In this document: piece by piece, positions 9,031-17,731 of the stretch
Numbering within the stretch: the first letter of the stretch is position 1
How the letters are laid out: each line of letters begins with the position of its first letter
Assembly (NCBI GenBank): GCA_017435865.1
Contig: JAFSEF010000053.1
Location: 62,001-126,000, forward strand
Reading direction: 5' to 3'
Origin: Clostridia bacterium
GTDB taxonomy: Bacteria > Bacillota > Clostridia > Oscillospirales > Acutalibacteraceae
DNA length: 64,000 nt
Position numbers and translations under genes: made by a program
The notes under the pieces: model-generated
Told to the model about the DNA's origin: nothing
Database searches by the model: none
Seen by the model: the letters and a program-made list of their open reading frames with translations, nothing else

Positions 9031-12000
9031 ATGACACCCTTTACCCATTTGCATCTGCATACCGAATACAGCTTGTTGGACGGTGCATGCCGTATCAAAC
9101 CTTTGATGAAACACATCAAAGAACTGGGACAGACTCATGTTGCCATGACTGACCACGGTGTTATGTACGGAGCCATTGATTTTTATAAAGCGGCACATGA
9201 CGCAGGCTTGCATCCGATTATCGGCTGCGAGTGTTATGTTGCACCCAGAAGCCGTCATGACAAAGTGCACGCATTCGACTCTGATCGTTTCCATCTGGTT
9301 TTGCTTTGTGAGAATCAGACGGGGTATCAGAATCTTATCAAGATGGTTTCGGCTGCATGGACAGAAGGGTTTTACACCAAACCTCGAATTGACCGTGAAC
9401 TCCTTGAAAAATACCATGAAGGACTTATTTGTCTTTCTGCTTGTCTCGGCGGCGAAGTGTTGCAGATGCTGCTTCGTGATGATTATGAAAAGGCAAAAGA
9501 AGCCTGTATCTGGTACAATAATCTGTTCGGACAGGGAAATTATTATATTGAACTGCAGGACCATGGTCTTGAAGAACAGAAACAGACCAATCCGTTGCTC
9601 ATTCGTCTCTCCCGTGAAACGGGTATTCCTTTGGTCGTTACCAATGACTGCCATTATATCCGCAAGCAGGATGCGGAAATACAAAAGATTCTTGTTTGTG
9701 TTTCCACAAAGCATACGATTGATGAAGACACGGGAATGGGATTTTCCACCGAGGAGTTTTATGTCAAATCCGGTGATGAAATGGCGGCTCTGTTTCCCGA
9801 GTTGCCTGAAGCGATAGAAAATACAAACAAAATTGCCGAACGTTGCCATGTCGAGTTTAAGTTCGGTGATACAAAGTTGCCTATTTTTAAAGTCCCCAAT
9901 GATCAGGACCATTTTGAGTATTTCAAAGGTCTTTGTTATGACGGTATGATTCGCTGCTACGGTGAGAATTATCCGCAGGAATACATGGATCGTCTGAATT
10001 ATGAGCTCGGAATCATCAATCAGATGGGCTTTATTGACTACTTCCTTATCGTTTGGGACTACATCAACTATGCAAAATCCGTCGGTATTCCCGTCGGTCC
10101 CGGACGTGGTTCGGGTGCCGGCAGTATTGCTGCTTATACCTGCGGTATTACCGATATTGATCCCATGCGTTACAGCTTGCTGTTTGAGCGTTTCCTGAAC
10201 CCCGAACGTGTCAGCATGCCTGACTTTGATATTGACTTCTGCTATGAACGCAGACAGGAAGTTATCGATTATGTTGTCCGTCAGTACGGTGCTGACCATG
10301 TTGCACAGATCGCAACATTCGGTACCATGGCTGCAAAAGGTGCCGTGCAGGACGTCGGTCGTGTTCTCGGTATGTCTTTTGCGGATGTCAATGCCGTAAA
10401 GAAGGAAATTCCTGCAGAACTGGGCATGACCATTGAAAAGGCTTTGCAATCCTCGCAAGACCTTAAAAATATGTATGACCACAATGCGGAAGTAAAAAAA
10501 CTCATTGACGTTTCCATTCAGGTGGAGGGTATGATCCGCAATACGGGTATGCACGCCGCAGGTGTAGTTATCTGTGACCGTCCCGTTGATGATTATGTTC
10601 CCTTGTTCAAATCAGGTGACTCGGTTGTTACGCAGTATTATAAAGGTTGGGTCGAAAAATTAGGTCTGTTGAAGATGGACTTCCTCGGCCTTCGTACCCT
10701 TACCGTTATTGCGGATGCTGAAAAGATGATCCGTCGCAGGGAACCCGATTTTGACATCCGCAGTATTGATATTGATGATCCTGCAACCTATAAAATGCTC
10801 GGTGAAGGCGGAACCTTCGCCGTGTTCCAGTGCGAATCGGGCGGTATCCGGTCATTGATGATCAATATGCAGCCGCGAAATCTTGAAGATATCATTGCTG
10901 TTATTGCTTTGTACCGTCCCGGTCCCATGGATTTCATTCCCGCTTACCTTGAAAACCGTGCACACCCCGATAAAATCACCTACCATTGTCCCGAACTGCA
11001 ACCTATTCTTGATGTTACCTGCGGTGTTATTGTGTATCAGGAACAGGTTATGCAGATTTTCCGTGAACTTGCAGGCTACTCACTCGGTGCTGCTGACATG
11101 GTTCGTCGTGCAGTTGCAAAGAAACAGGCTGACGTGCTTGCCGAACAAAGAAAATATTTCCTTTACGGTTCGGATGGTACGGATGGCGGTTCCAAATGTG
11201 ACGGCTGTCTTAAACGCGGTATTTCCGAAGATGCAGCCAATGCCATTTTTGATGACATGGCATCGTTTGCTTCGTATGCGTTCAACAAGTCCCACTCTGC
11301 TGCTTATGCACTTGTAACCTTCCAGACCGCGTATCTGCGTTGTCATTATCCTGCCGAGTTTATGGCATCCATGCTTACGAGTGTGCTGACCAACACGGAT
11401 AAAGTGGTTGCTTACATAGATGAATGTGCCAACCTCGGCATTGATGTTTTGCCTCCGAGTGTCAACGAATCGGGTGAAAAGTTTACCGTTGTGGACGGCA
11501 ATATCCGTTTCGGTTTGCTGGCAATCAAGAATCTCGGTGGCGGATTTATCAAGTTCCTGATTCAGGAACGCGAAGAAAACGGACCGTTTTCGTCTTATTA
11601 TTCTTTCTGCAAGCGTGTTTATTGCAAGGAATTCAACAGACGTTCTCTTGAAAATCTTATCAAAAGCGGTGCTTGTGATTGTTTCGGTCTGAACCGCAAG
11701 CAGATGTTGCTGATGATCGATGACATTCTTTCTTCGCTCGAAAATGATAAGAAATCAAAGATCGAAGGGCAGATCGGTTTCTTTGATCTCAACGCAACGC
11801 TTGCACAGGCAAGTGAACCGACGGTTCCTGATGTCAAAGAAATGCCCGAACGGGAGCGTTTGCAGCTTGAAAAAGAAACAACGGGTATGTATATGTCAGG
11901 TCATCCCATGACTGAATATATTGATCTTGCAAAAAAACTGCACAGTGCCCGTGTGACTTCATTGATGAGTTCGGATCTGAATGACCCTGAAAGTCCGTTC

Positions 12001-12774
12001 CATGACGGCGACAAAGTGCGTGTTCTGTGCTTGCTTTCAGCTGTCAGAAAAAAGATTACAAAGAACGATACCACTATGGCATTTCTTGAAATTGAGGATA
12101 CTTCCGGCTCCATTGAAGTGCTTGTGTTTCCGAAAAAGTATGAGCAATACGCCGAGCTGCTTGTTGAAGACACGGTTGTGTTGCTGACGGGTAAACTGTC
12201 TTTGCGTGATGACGAAAGACCCAAGCTTCTGTTTGAAGAGGTTGAGTCTGTCGAAGATCTCAAAGGCGACGATGATATCATCAAGAATTATGTTCTGCCG
12301 CCCACCGAATTCAAACAGATGCACAGAAGTGATCCTTCACTGGTTGATTTACCGTCGATGCCTGCACCTGCAATGCAACAATCTGAATATGCAGTTGCCG
12401 AAGATGCGTATGTTCCCATGAGCGAATATGATCAGCTGCCGCCACCTGATGAAATTTATGAGCAGCCGCCGGTTAAAAAGCCTGCGATGCGTGCTTTGCC
12501 GAAAATTGAATTTGCAAAACCTGAGATAACAGTTACAAACGGAAACAAAACAAAAGGCTTGTTCCTGCGTGTTGCAAGCAGGGCATCGCAGAGCACCGAA
12601 CGTGCAAGGAACCTGTGTTCAATTTTTGATGAAGGAAGCATTCCGGTTGTGTTTTTCTATGCCGACGAAAAGGAATATGATTTCAGAAGCGGCATAAAAA
12701 CAGAGTGGAGCGATGCACTTGCCGTCGCTTTGACGGACATTTTAGGTGAAAAGAACATTGCTTTGCGTCTGTAA
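9031..12774 (+). CDS. dnaE: DNA polymerase III alpha subunit DnaE
   Basis: C-family replicative polymerase. The PHP domain opens the protein (THLHLHTEYSLLDGACRI, TDHGVMYGAIDFY). The palm carries the acidic pair D400 and D402 in PDFDIDFC, and GPGRGSGAGS sits just before it. A thumb/fingers region with NKSHSAAYALV and the OB-fold (EVLVFPKKYEQYAELL) follow. About residues 1090-1165 form a Pro/Glu-rich linker before a short C-terminal domain. The stretch GSKCDGC before KRGISEDAA is an insertion seen in clostridial DnaE proteins. The length of 1247 residues fits DnaE1. The RBS AGGAGA lies 5 bases before the ATG at 9031. Confidence 0.97.
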   Translation: MTPFTHLHLHTEYSLLDGACRIKPLMKHIKELGQTHVAMTDHGVMYGAIDFYKAAHDAGLHPIIGCECYVAPRSRHDKVHAFDSDRFHLVLLCENQTGYQNLIKMVSAAWTEGFYTKPRIDRELLEKYHEGLICLSACLGGEVLQMLLRDDYEKAKEACIWYNNLFGQGNYYIELQDHGLEEQKQTNPLLIRLSRETGIPLVVTNDCHYIRKQDAEIQKILVCVSTKHTIDEDTGMGFSTEEFYVKSGDEMAALFPELPEAIENTNKIAERCHVEFKFGDTKLPIFKVPNDQDHFEYFKGLCYDGMIRCYGENYPQEYMDRLNYELGIINQMGFIDYFLIVWDYINYAKSVGIPVGPGRGSGAGSIAAYTCGITDIDPMRYSLLFERFLNPERVSMPDFDIDFCYERRQEVIDYVVRQYGADHVAQIATFGTMAAKGAVQDVGRVLGMSFADVNAVKKEIPAELGMTIEKALQSSQDLKNMYDHNAEVKKLIDVSIQVEGMIRNTGMHAAGVVICDRPVDDYVPLFKSGDSVVTQYYKGWVEKLGLLKMDFLGLRTLTVIADAEKMIRRREPDFDIRSIDIDDPATYKMLGEGGTFAVFQCESGGIRSLMINMQPRNLEDIIAVIALYRPGPMDFIPAYLENRAHPDKITYHCPELQPILDVTCGVIVYQEQVMQIFRELAGYSLGAADMVRRAVAKKQADVLAEQRKYFLYGSDGTDGGSKCDGCLKRGISEDAANAIFDDMASFASYAFNKSHSAAYALVTFQTAYLRCHYPAEFMASMLTSVLTNTDKVVAYIDECANLGIDVLPPSVNESGEKFTVVDGNIRFGLLAIKNLGGGFIKFLIQEREENGPFSSYYSFCKRVYCKEFNRRSLENLIKSGACDCFGLNRKQMLLMIDDILSSLENDKKSKIEGQIGFFDLNATLAQASEPTVPDVKEMPERERLQLEKETTGMYMSGHPMTEYIDLAKKLHSARVTSLMSSDLNDPESPFHDGDKVRVLCLLSAVRKKITKNDTTMAFLEIEDTSGSIEVLVFPKKYEQYAELLVEDTVVLLTGKLSLRDDERPKLLFEEVESVEDLKGDDDIIKNYVLPPTEFKQMHRSDPSLVDLPSMPAPAMQQSEYAVAEDAYVPMSEYDQLPPPDEIYEQPPVKKPAMRALPKIEFAKPEITVTNGNKTKGLFLRVASRASQSTERARNLCSIFDEGSIPVVFFYADEKEYDFRSGIKTEWSDALAVALTDILGEKNIALRL

Positions 12775-12818
12775 TTTGTCAGAAGTTGCCAAATGAGGGA
12801 AGATAATGTCCTTTTCTC

Positions 12819-12846
12819 TTGACAAAATGCAGTTTTGTGTTATTAT
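12819..12846 (+). promoter_or_regulatory. Sigma-A type promoter for pfkA
   Basis: TTGACA at 12819-12824, a 16-base spacer and TATTAT at 12841-12846, within an AT-rich run. This is 37 bases before the pfkA ATG, which also has a strong AGGAGG. It lets pfkA be transcribed apart from dnaE. Confidence 0.7.
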
Positions 12847-12883
12847 ATATTAAAATATTTGTTCACCCCTTAGGAGGAAAACC

Positions 12884-13873
12884 ATGAAAACTATTGCTGT
12901 ACTTACAAGCGGCGGAGATGCTCCCGGCATGAATGCTGCCATTCGTGCTGCAGTTCGCACCGGTTGTGAAAACAATGTTAAAATGCTCGGTATTCGCCGT
13001 GGCTTCAAAGGCCTTATGGAAGGCGATATGTATGAGATGAACCTTCGCAGCGTTTCTGATATTATTCATCGCGGCGGTACAATGCTTTTCTCTGCACGCA
13101 GCACCGAATTTGCTACCGAAGAAGGTATGGCAAAAGCAATTGAAGTCTGCAAGGCAAACGGAATTGAAGGCATTGTTGTTATCGGCGGTGACGGTTCTTT
13201 CAGAGGTGCCAGAGATTTGTCCGTCAGAGGCATCAACTGTGTCGGTGTTCCCGGAACAATTGACAATGACATTGCTTGTTCTGATTATACCATCGGTTAC
13301 GATACTTGCCTGAATACCATTATGGATATGGTGGATCGCATCCGCGACACCACCGAATCGCATGACCGTTGCTCTGTTGTTGAAGTAATGGGCAGAAGAG
13401 CAGGTTTCCTTGCTCTGAATGCAGGTATTGCTGTTGGTGCTACCTCCATTCTTATTCCTGAAATTGATTTCAACATTGAACGCGATATCATTGAACGTAT
13501 GCGTCGCACCATGAAGACCGACAAGAAGCACTTTGTGATTGTTGTTGCTGAAGGTATCACCGAAAAGCTTGAAGAACAGGGCATCAACGGTGTCAATGCA
13601 CTCGCAAAGTACATTCAGCACACCCTCGGTGTTGAAAGCCGTGCAACGGTTCTCGGACACGTGCAGCGTGGCGGTTCTCCTTCTGTCAAAGACCGCGTAG
13701 TCGGCAGCCAGATGGGTTCTTATGCTACTCATCTTCTTCTCAACGGCATCGGCAACCGCGTTGTCGCTATGAAAAAAGAAGATATCATCGACTATGATAT
13801 TGTTGAAGCTCTCAATATGAAGAAAGAAATTGACCGTGATCTTTATAACACGGCAATGGAAATCTCCATCTGA
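12884..13873 (+). CDS. pfkA: ATP-dependent 6-phosphofructokinase PfkA
   Basis: Phosphorylates fructose-6-phosphate to fructose-1,6-bisphosphate, the committed step of glycolysis. Motifs in order: LTSGGDAPGMNAAIRA (ATP site), VIGGDGSFRGA, PGTIDNDI with the catalytic Asp, and EVMGRRAG for substrate binding. The Gly after GGD (GGDGS) favours ATP over pyrophosphate as donor. The length of 329 residues is slightly longer than the common 320. Start ATG at 12884 after TTAGGAGGAAAACC. A bidirectional hairpin terminator follows, with the converging coaX gene on the other side. Confidence 0.97.
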   Translation: MKTIAVLTSGGDAPGMNAAIRAAVRTGCENNVKMLGIRRGFKGLMEGDMYEMNLRSVSDIIHRGGTMLFSARSTEFATEEGMAKAIEVCKANGIEGIVVIGGDGSFRGARDLSVRGINCVGVPGTIDNDIACSDYTIGYDTCLNTIMDMVDRIRDTTESHDRCSVVEVMGRRAGFLALNAGIAVGATSILIPEIDFNIERDIIERMRRTMKTDKKHFVIVVAEGITEKLEEQGINGVNALAKYIQHTLGVESRATVLGHVQRGGSPSVKDRVVGSQMGSYATHLLLNGIGNRVVAMKKEDIIDYDIVEALNMKKEIDRDLYNTAMEISI

Positions 13874-13895
13874 GTATTTTTCAAATATGAACAGC

Positions 13896-13926
13896 AAAGG
13901 CGGAATCCGTTCGGATTCCGCCTTTT
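13896..13926. terminator. Bidirectional terminator between pfkA and coaX
   Basis: Perfect stem AAAGGCGGAATCCG / CGGATTCCGCCTTT with a TT centre and T runs on both strands. It ends the plus-strand pfkA transcript and the minus-strand panT-coaX transcript. Confidence 0.9.
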
Positions 13927-13938
13927 TCAGTGCTTTAT

Positions 13939-14703
13939 TCAACTGTTCTTTTCGTAAATCTTCATAAGACCTTTCAGCAGAAGATCTTCATCGATTGTGA
14001 TATCATGCTTGCAAAGCGGTGCAATGACAGTGGACAGCCCGCCGGTGGCAACAACCGTACAATTTTCATTGAGTTCGTCATTGATTCTTTCGATCAGACC
14101 GTCAAGCATACCTGCGTTTCCGTAAAGCAACCCGCTTTTTATGCAATCAACAGTGTTGCTGCCGATTACTTTTTTAGGCTTTTCAAATGCGATCTTTGAA
14201 AGTTGCGATGTTCTGCTGATCAGTGCATCGTGTGATACTGCAAGTCCGGGAATGATCATGCCGCCGATGTATCGCTTGTCAGCATCTACAACGGATACAG
14301 TGGTTGCTGTTCCCATGTCAATGATAATAAGCGGAGTCGGATACTCACTGATGCCCGCAACCGCATCCACCACAAGGTCGGAACCGAGCTGACTCGGATT
14401 GTCGATTACAATACTCAGTCCGGTTTTGATTCCGGGACCGATGATAAGCGGTGAAATGTTAAGATATTTCTCTACGGCCGTCTTAACGGTGTTCGTTACG
14501 GCAGGCACAACAGAGGAGATGATCGCACCGGTAATGCCGGATTTTGCGATATCATTCATTTCAACCGCCGTTTTGATGGTTACAACGTATTCAAGAACAG
14601 TGGCTGTGTGATTTGTTGAAAGTCTTTCGCGAAAAATGATTTCATTGTTATCAAAACAGCCGATCACAATATTTGTATTGCCGATATCGATTGCAAGAAT
14701 CAT
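13939..14703 (-). CDS. coaX: Type III pantothenate kinase CoaX
   Basis: First step of CoA synthesis: pantothenate to 4'-phosphopantothenate. Type III kinases use ATP with a monovalent cation and are not feedback-inhibited by CoA. The ASKHA-fold phosphate sites are ILAIDIGNTNIVIG at the N-terminus and IIDMGTATTVSVVDA in the middle, with GGMIIPGLAVSHDAL following. The length of 254 residues is typical. It lies 4 bases downstream of the panT-like gene on the minus strand with the RBS GAGGTAATGAC. coaBC starts from the opposite side of the same regulatory region, so this is a CoA locus. Confidence 0.96.
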   Translation of the reverse strand: MILAIDIGNTNIVIGCFDNNEIIFRERLSTNHTATVLEYVVTIKTAVEMNDIAKSGITGAIISSVVPAVTNTVKTAVEKYLNISPLIIGPGIKTGLSIVIDNPSQLGSDLVVDAVAGISEYPTPLIIIDMGTATTVSVVDADKRYIGGMIIPGLAVSHDALISRTSQLSKIAFEKPKKVIGSNTVDCIKSGLLYGNAGMLDGLIERINDELNENCTVVATGGLSTVIAPLCKHDITIDEDLLLKGLMKIYEKNS

Positions 14704-14707
14704 GTCA

Positions 14708-15322
14708 TTACCTCAATTTGTTTATAACTTTTGATTTGTAAAGAACAGAACCGATGGAGCCCGTTATAATTGTGCTTGCGAGGATTTCAAAAACAGCATT
14801 GATGCCGACAAAAGAGCAGATGAAGACGAGTACATTTCTTCCGTCGATCAATTCCTGCATATATTCTGTTTGACCGAATAATAAAACCAATGATCCCATA
14901 AACAGGGCAGTGTTCAGGAATGCGGCAAGGAACCCTGTTATGAAGCAAGATATTTTTTCACCGCATTTGCTTACCATGAATTTGTGCAGCAATCCGATCA
15001 AAAGCCCGTCAAGAACTCTCGGCACAAAGCGTTGAATGAACGCAAGAACGGGATTGATCTGAAACAGTACAGCACCCATGGCACTTACGCCACCAATCCC
15101 GATGCATTGCAGAAAACTTGTCAGTCCGAAAACGGCTCCCATGGCAAGACCGCCTGTGGGTCCAAGTGCAATTGCGGCAATTCCGAGAGGAATTACGTTG
15201 AGAGTGATAGCAAGAGGGCCAATGTTGAGGTAGCCAAGCGGAGTCATCGACATGATAAGCATGATTGCTGTAAACAACGCAAGCAATACCAGTCTTGTAA
15301 CTTTTTCGTTTGATTTAGTCAT
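14708..15322 (-). CDS. ECF transporter S component, probably for pantothenate
   Basis: A 204-residue membrane protein with about six hydrophobic segments and an N-terminus (TRLVLLALFTAIMLIMSMTP) like that of energy-coupling-factor substrate-binding subunits. These subunits capture a vitamin and work with a shared ATPase/EcfT module encoded elsewhere. No ECF ATPase is present here. Pantothenate as the substrate is inferred from its position directly upstream of coaX and divergent from coaBC. The fold alone would not separate PanT from other vitamin S components. Start ATG at 15322 after AGGAGGTCTTCTT. Confidence 0.82.
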   Translation of the reverse strand: MTKSNEKVTRLVLLALFTAIMLIMSMTPLGYLNIGPLAITLNVIPLGIAAIALGPTGGLAMGAVFGLTSFLQCIGIGGVSAMGAVLFQINPVLAFIQRFVPRVLDGLLIGLLHKFMVSKCGEKISCFITGFLAAFLNTALFMGSLVLLFGQTEYMQELIDGRNVLVFICSFVGINAVFEILASTIITGSIGSVLYKSKVINKLR

Positions 15323-15375
15323 AAGAAGACCTCCTGTTGATGTTACTATTCTCGTCAGAGATATAATACGGGTTC

Positions 15376-15433
15376 AGTATAACACATTTTTTTTGCTGTG
15401 TATATATCTTTTTTTGTAAATGTGTGTTATACT
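15376..15433. promoter_or_regulatory. Mirror-image divergent promoters for panT-coaX and coaBC
   Basis: On the plus strand TG-T-TATACT at 15425-15433 is an extended -10 element facing coaBC. On the minus strand the same extended -10 (read from 15384 down to 15376) faces the panT-like gene. Together they form an 11-base inverted repeat, AGTATAACACA and TGTGTTATACT, with 36 bases between the arms. No good -35 is seen for either, which fits extended -10 promoters. The symmetry could also be a regulator site. Confidence 0.65.
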
Positions 15434-15474
15434 TTAGGAGAAAAATTTGATTATTTTAACAAAGGACTGATTTT

Positions 15475-16671
15475 ATGCTTCAGGGAAAAACCGCTGTACT
15501 GGCAGTTACCGGCAGCATTGCTGCATACAAAATAGCAAATCTTGCAAGAATGCTGAAAAAGCTGCATTGCAATGTGCAGGTGCTTATGACGCAAAATGCA
15601 ACCAATTTTATCAATCCCATCACTTTTGAATCTCTTACGGGGCAAAAATGTCTGATTGATACGTTTGACAGAAATTTTGAGTTCAGTGTTGAGCATGTTG
15701 CACTTGCAAAAAGAGCGGATGTTGTGCTTGTTGCACCTGCTTCTGCCAATGTCATCGGCAAAATTGCAAACGGCCTTGCGGATGATATGCTTACCACAAC
15801 CGTTATGGCTTGTCCCTGCAAAAAAATCATTTCTCCTGCAATGAATCATAATATGTTCCATAATCCCATTGTCAAAGACAATATTGAAAAGCTGAAAACG
15901 TTCGGTTATGAAATCATTGCACCTGACCACGGAATGCTTGCAAACGGGGATACAGGCGACGGCAGAATGCCCGATGAAAGTGTGCTGCTGGAATATATCC
16001 TCAAAGAAATTGCTTTTGAAAAAGATCTTGCCGGCAAAAAAATTCTTGTGACAGCAGGTGCAACCAGAGAAAGCATTGACCCTGTTCGTTTTATTACAAA
16101 TCATTCAAGCGGTAAAATGGGAATTGCTCTTGCAGAAGCTGCCGCACGCAGAGGTGCTGATGTAACCCTTGTTGCTGCACATACCGATGTTTCTTTGCCG
16201 ATGTTTGTTAAAACCATCCGTGTGGAATCGGCAGAAGATATGTTCAATGCAGTCACAGAAGATATGCACTCGTACGATTGTATTATCAAAGCTGCCGCAG
16301 TTGCTGATTATACACCTGTCAGTGTTGCTGACAGCAAGATTAAAAAGAGTGATGGTGACATGAGCATCGAGCTCAAACGAACCAAAGACATTCTTGCCTA
16401 CCTCGGTGAACACAAAAAGGAAGGACAATTTGTTTGCGGTTTTTCTATGGAAACAGATAATGTACTTGAGAATTCAAGAAAAAAACTTCTTAAGAAAAAC
16501 TGTGATATGATTTGTGCCAATTCACTCAGAACGCAAGGTGCAGGATTCGGCACGGATACCAATATTATTACGCTCATCACAAAAGACGGCGAAACCGAGC
16601 TGCCGATCCTTTCAAAACAGGATGCCGCACACAGAATTTTATCTGAAATTTTCCGCACGGTGCAATCATAA
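15475..16671 (+). CDS. coaBC: Bifunctional phosphopantothenoylcysteine synthetase/decarboxylase CoaBC
   Basis: Two successive CoA steps in one chain. The N-terminal FMN-dependent CoaC domain (GKTAVLAVTGSIAAYKIANL, then APASANVIGKIANGLADDM and PAMNHNMF with the catalytic Asn) decarboxylates phosphopantothenoylcysteine. The C-terminal CoaB domain (TAGATRESIDPVRFITNHSSGKMG, KAAAVADYTP, KLKR-like ELKRTKDIL) joins phosphopantothenate and cysteine using CTP. The length of 398 residues fits the fusion. The ATG at 15475 follows AAAGGAC. A terminator lies 31 bases downstream. Confidence 0.97.
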   Translation: MLQGKTAVLAVTGSIAAYKIANLARMLKKLHCNVQVLMTQNATNFINPITFESLTGQKCLIDTFDRNFEFSVEHVALAKRADVVLVAPASANVIGKIANGLADDMLTTTVMACPCKKIISPAMNHNMFHNPIVKDNIEKLKTFGYEIIAPDHGMLANGDTGDGRMPDESVLLEYILKEIAFEKDLAGKKILVTAGATRESIDPVRFITNHSSGKMGIALAEAAARRGADVTLVAAHTDVSLPMFVKTIRVESAEDMFNAVTEDMHSYDCIIKAAAVADYTPVSVADSKIKKSDGDMSIELKRTKDILAYLGEHKKEGQFVCGFSMETDNVLENSRKKLLKKNCDMICANSLRTQGAGFGTDTNIITLITKDGETELPILSKQDAAHRILSEIFRTVQS

Positions 16672-16701
16672 TCGTTTTATAAAGTCTTTATTTATCAATA
16701 C

Positions 16702-16735
16702 AAAAAGCTCCTCTTTGTAAAAAAGGGGAGCTTTT
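16702..16735. terminator. Bidirectional terminator between coaBC and the sugar isomerase gene
   Basis: AAAGCTCCTCTTT and AAAAGGGGAGCTTT form a long stem around a GTAA loop, with A and T runs at the two ends. It separates convergent transcripts. Confidence 0.88.
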
Positions 16736-16755
16736 CAGTCAATAGAAGAACGGAG

Positions 16756-17541
16756 TTATTGCTTGCACTTTTCAGCAAGTGTATTCATATAAGCCCAGCT
16801 TTCTTCTGTGGCTTTGAAAGGATCATTGTCCACCCAGTCAATATCCTGCTCATATACGATGTAGGGAATGTTGAGCTTCTGACAGGCTTTGTAACAATCT
16901 TCAAGATTGACAAGACCTTGTCCCAACGAGCAGAACTTGCGTTCTCCTTCAGGCTTGATGTAATCCTTGAAATGCAGAACTTTGACTCTGCCTTCCATTT
17001 TTTCAAGGTATGCAGCAGGATTTACACCTGCATAGTGCATCCATGCAACATCGGGAATAAACCAGAACAGATCAGGATCGGTTTCTTCAATCAGAATATC
17101 CATAATGGTTTTGTCTCCATCCACTTTTTTGAACTCAAAATCGTGGTTGTGGTAGCAAAAACGTTCACCGCGTTCACGCATATGCTTTCCGATTTCGGTG
17201 GCTTTTGCAATAAAAGCACGCACGGCTTCTGCAGATTCTCTGGCTTCGCCCGGCATGCCGCCGATTCCCATGCAGTCGCAGTCAATCAGTTTGTGTTCGT
17301 CGATCATGGTATCCAGGTCATTTTGCATTCTGTTGAAATCTTTGTGGGTGATGCAGACATCCATGTCGTATTTTTTGACAATGTCTGCAACATCCTGCGG
17401 ATCAACAGGGCCGATTCCCGAAATCTGAATGACTCTGACTCCCATTTGGTGCAATCTGTTGAGGGTGTTGTCAAAATCTTCAGCGGTCTGAATGTGGTCT
17501 CTGAGTGTGTAAAGCTGTATGCCGAGTTTAATTTCAGTCAT
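16756..17541 (-). CDS. Sugar phosphate isomerase/epimerase (AP endonuclease-2 fold)
   Basis: A 261-residue TIM-barrel protein of the xylose isomerase-like family. It starts KLGIQLYTLRDHI, a hallmark of this group. Metal-site residues are visible in CYHNHDFEF (central Glu/His), DVAWMHYAGVNP, VLHFKDY and VYEQD. Family members isomerise or epimerise keto sugars or inositol derivatives, or act as dehydratases. The substrate here is not readable. It is a single-gene unit with RBS GGGAGGCAA, divergent from the metallophosphoesterase gene. An extended -10 (TGATATACT on the minus strand, 17573-17581) lies about 35 bases upstream. Confidence 0.87.
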   Translation of the reverse strand: MTEIKLGIQLYTLRDHIQTAEDFDNTLNRLHQMGVRVIQISGIGPVDPQDVADIVKKYDMDVCITHKDFNRMQNDLDTMIDEHKLIDCDCMGIGGMPGEARESAEAVRAFIAKATEIGKHMRERGERFCYHNHDFEFKKVDGDKTIMDILIEETDPDLFWFIPDVAWMHYAGVNPAAYLEKMEGRVKVLHFKDYIKPEGERKFCSLGQGLVNLEDCYKACQKLNIPYIVYEQDIDWVDNDPFKATEESWAYMNTLAEKCKQ

Positions 17542-17619
17542 ATTTTCATTGCCTCCCGTTCATAATAAAATCAGTATATCACATTCGTAATATTAAGCAA
17601 ACATTTTTTATTGCTTTTT

Positions 17620-17651
17620 TTGTACAAAAAATTATGTTATTATTTGTACAA
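17620..17651. promoter_or_regulatory. Two TTGTACAA palindromes in a divergent intergenic region
   Basis: The 8-base palindrome TTGTACAA occurs at 17620-17627 and again at 17644-17651, with centres 24 bases apart. It lies between the sugar isomerase gene (minus) and the metallophosphoesterase gene (plus), 18 bases upstream of the latter's -35. This is the layout of a paired dimer operator. The identity of the regulator is unknown. Confidence 0.45.
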
Positions 17652-17669
17652 CTTTTTTTTAAATCCCTT

Positions 17670-17698
17670 TTGACAATTGCTTATATAAATGTTAAAAT
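17670..17698 (+). promoter_or_regulatory. Promoter of the metallophosphoesterase gene
   Basis: Consensus TTGACA at 17670-17675, exactly 17 bases, then TAAAAT at 17693-17698. It is 33 bases before the ATG at 17732. Confidence 0.75.
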
Positions 17699-17731
17699 TA
17701 CTTTATTATTAAATCTAAAGGAGTGCACAAA

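Noticed and set aside
8545..10554. Very long minus-strand open frame opposite araD and dnaE
   Set aside because: It spans two strong plus-strand genes, has no promoter or RBS and no recognisable domain.
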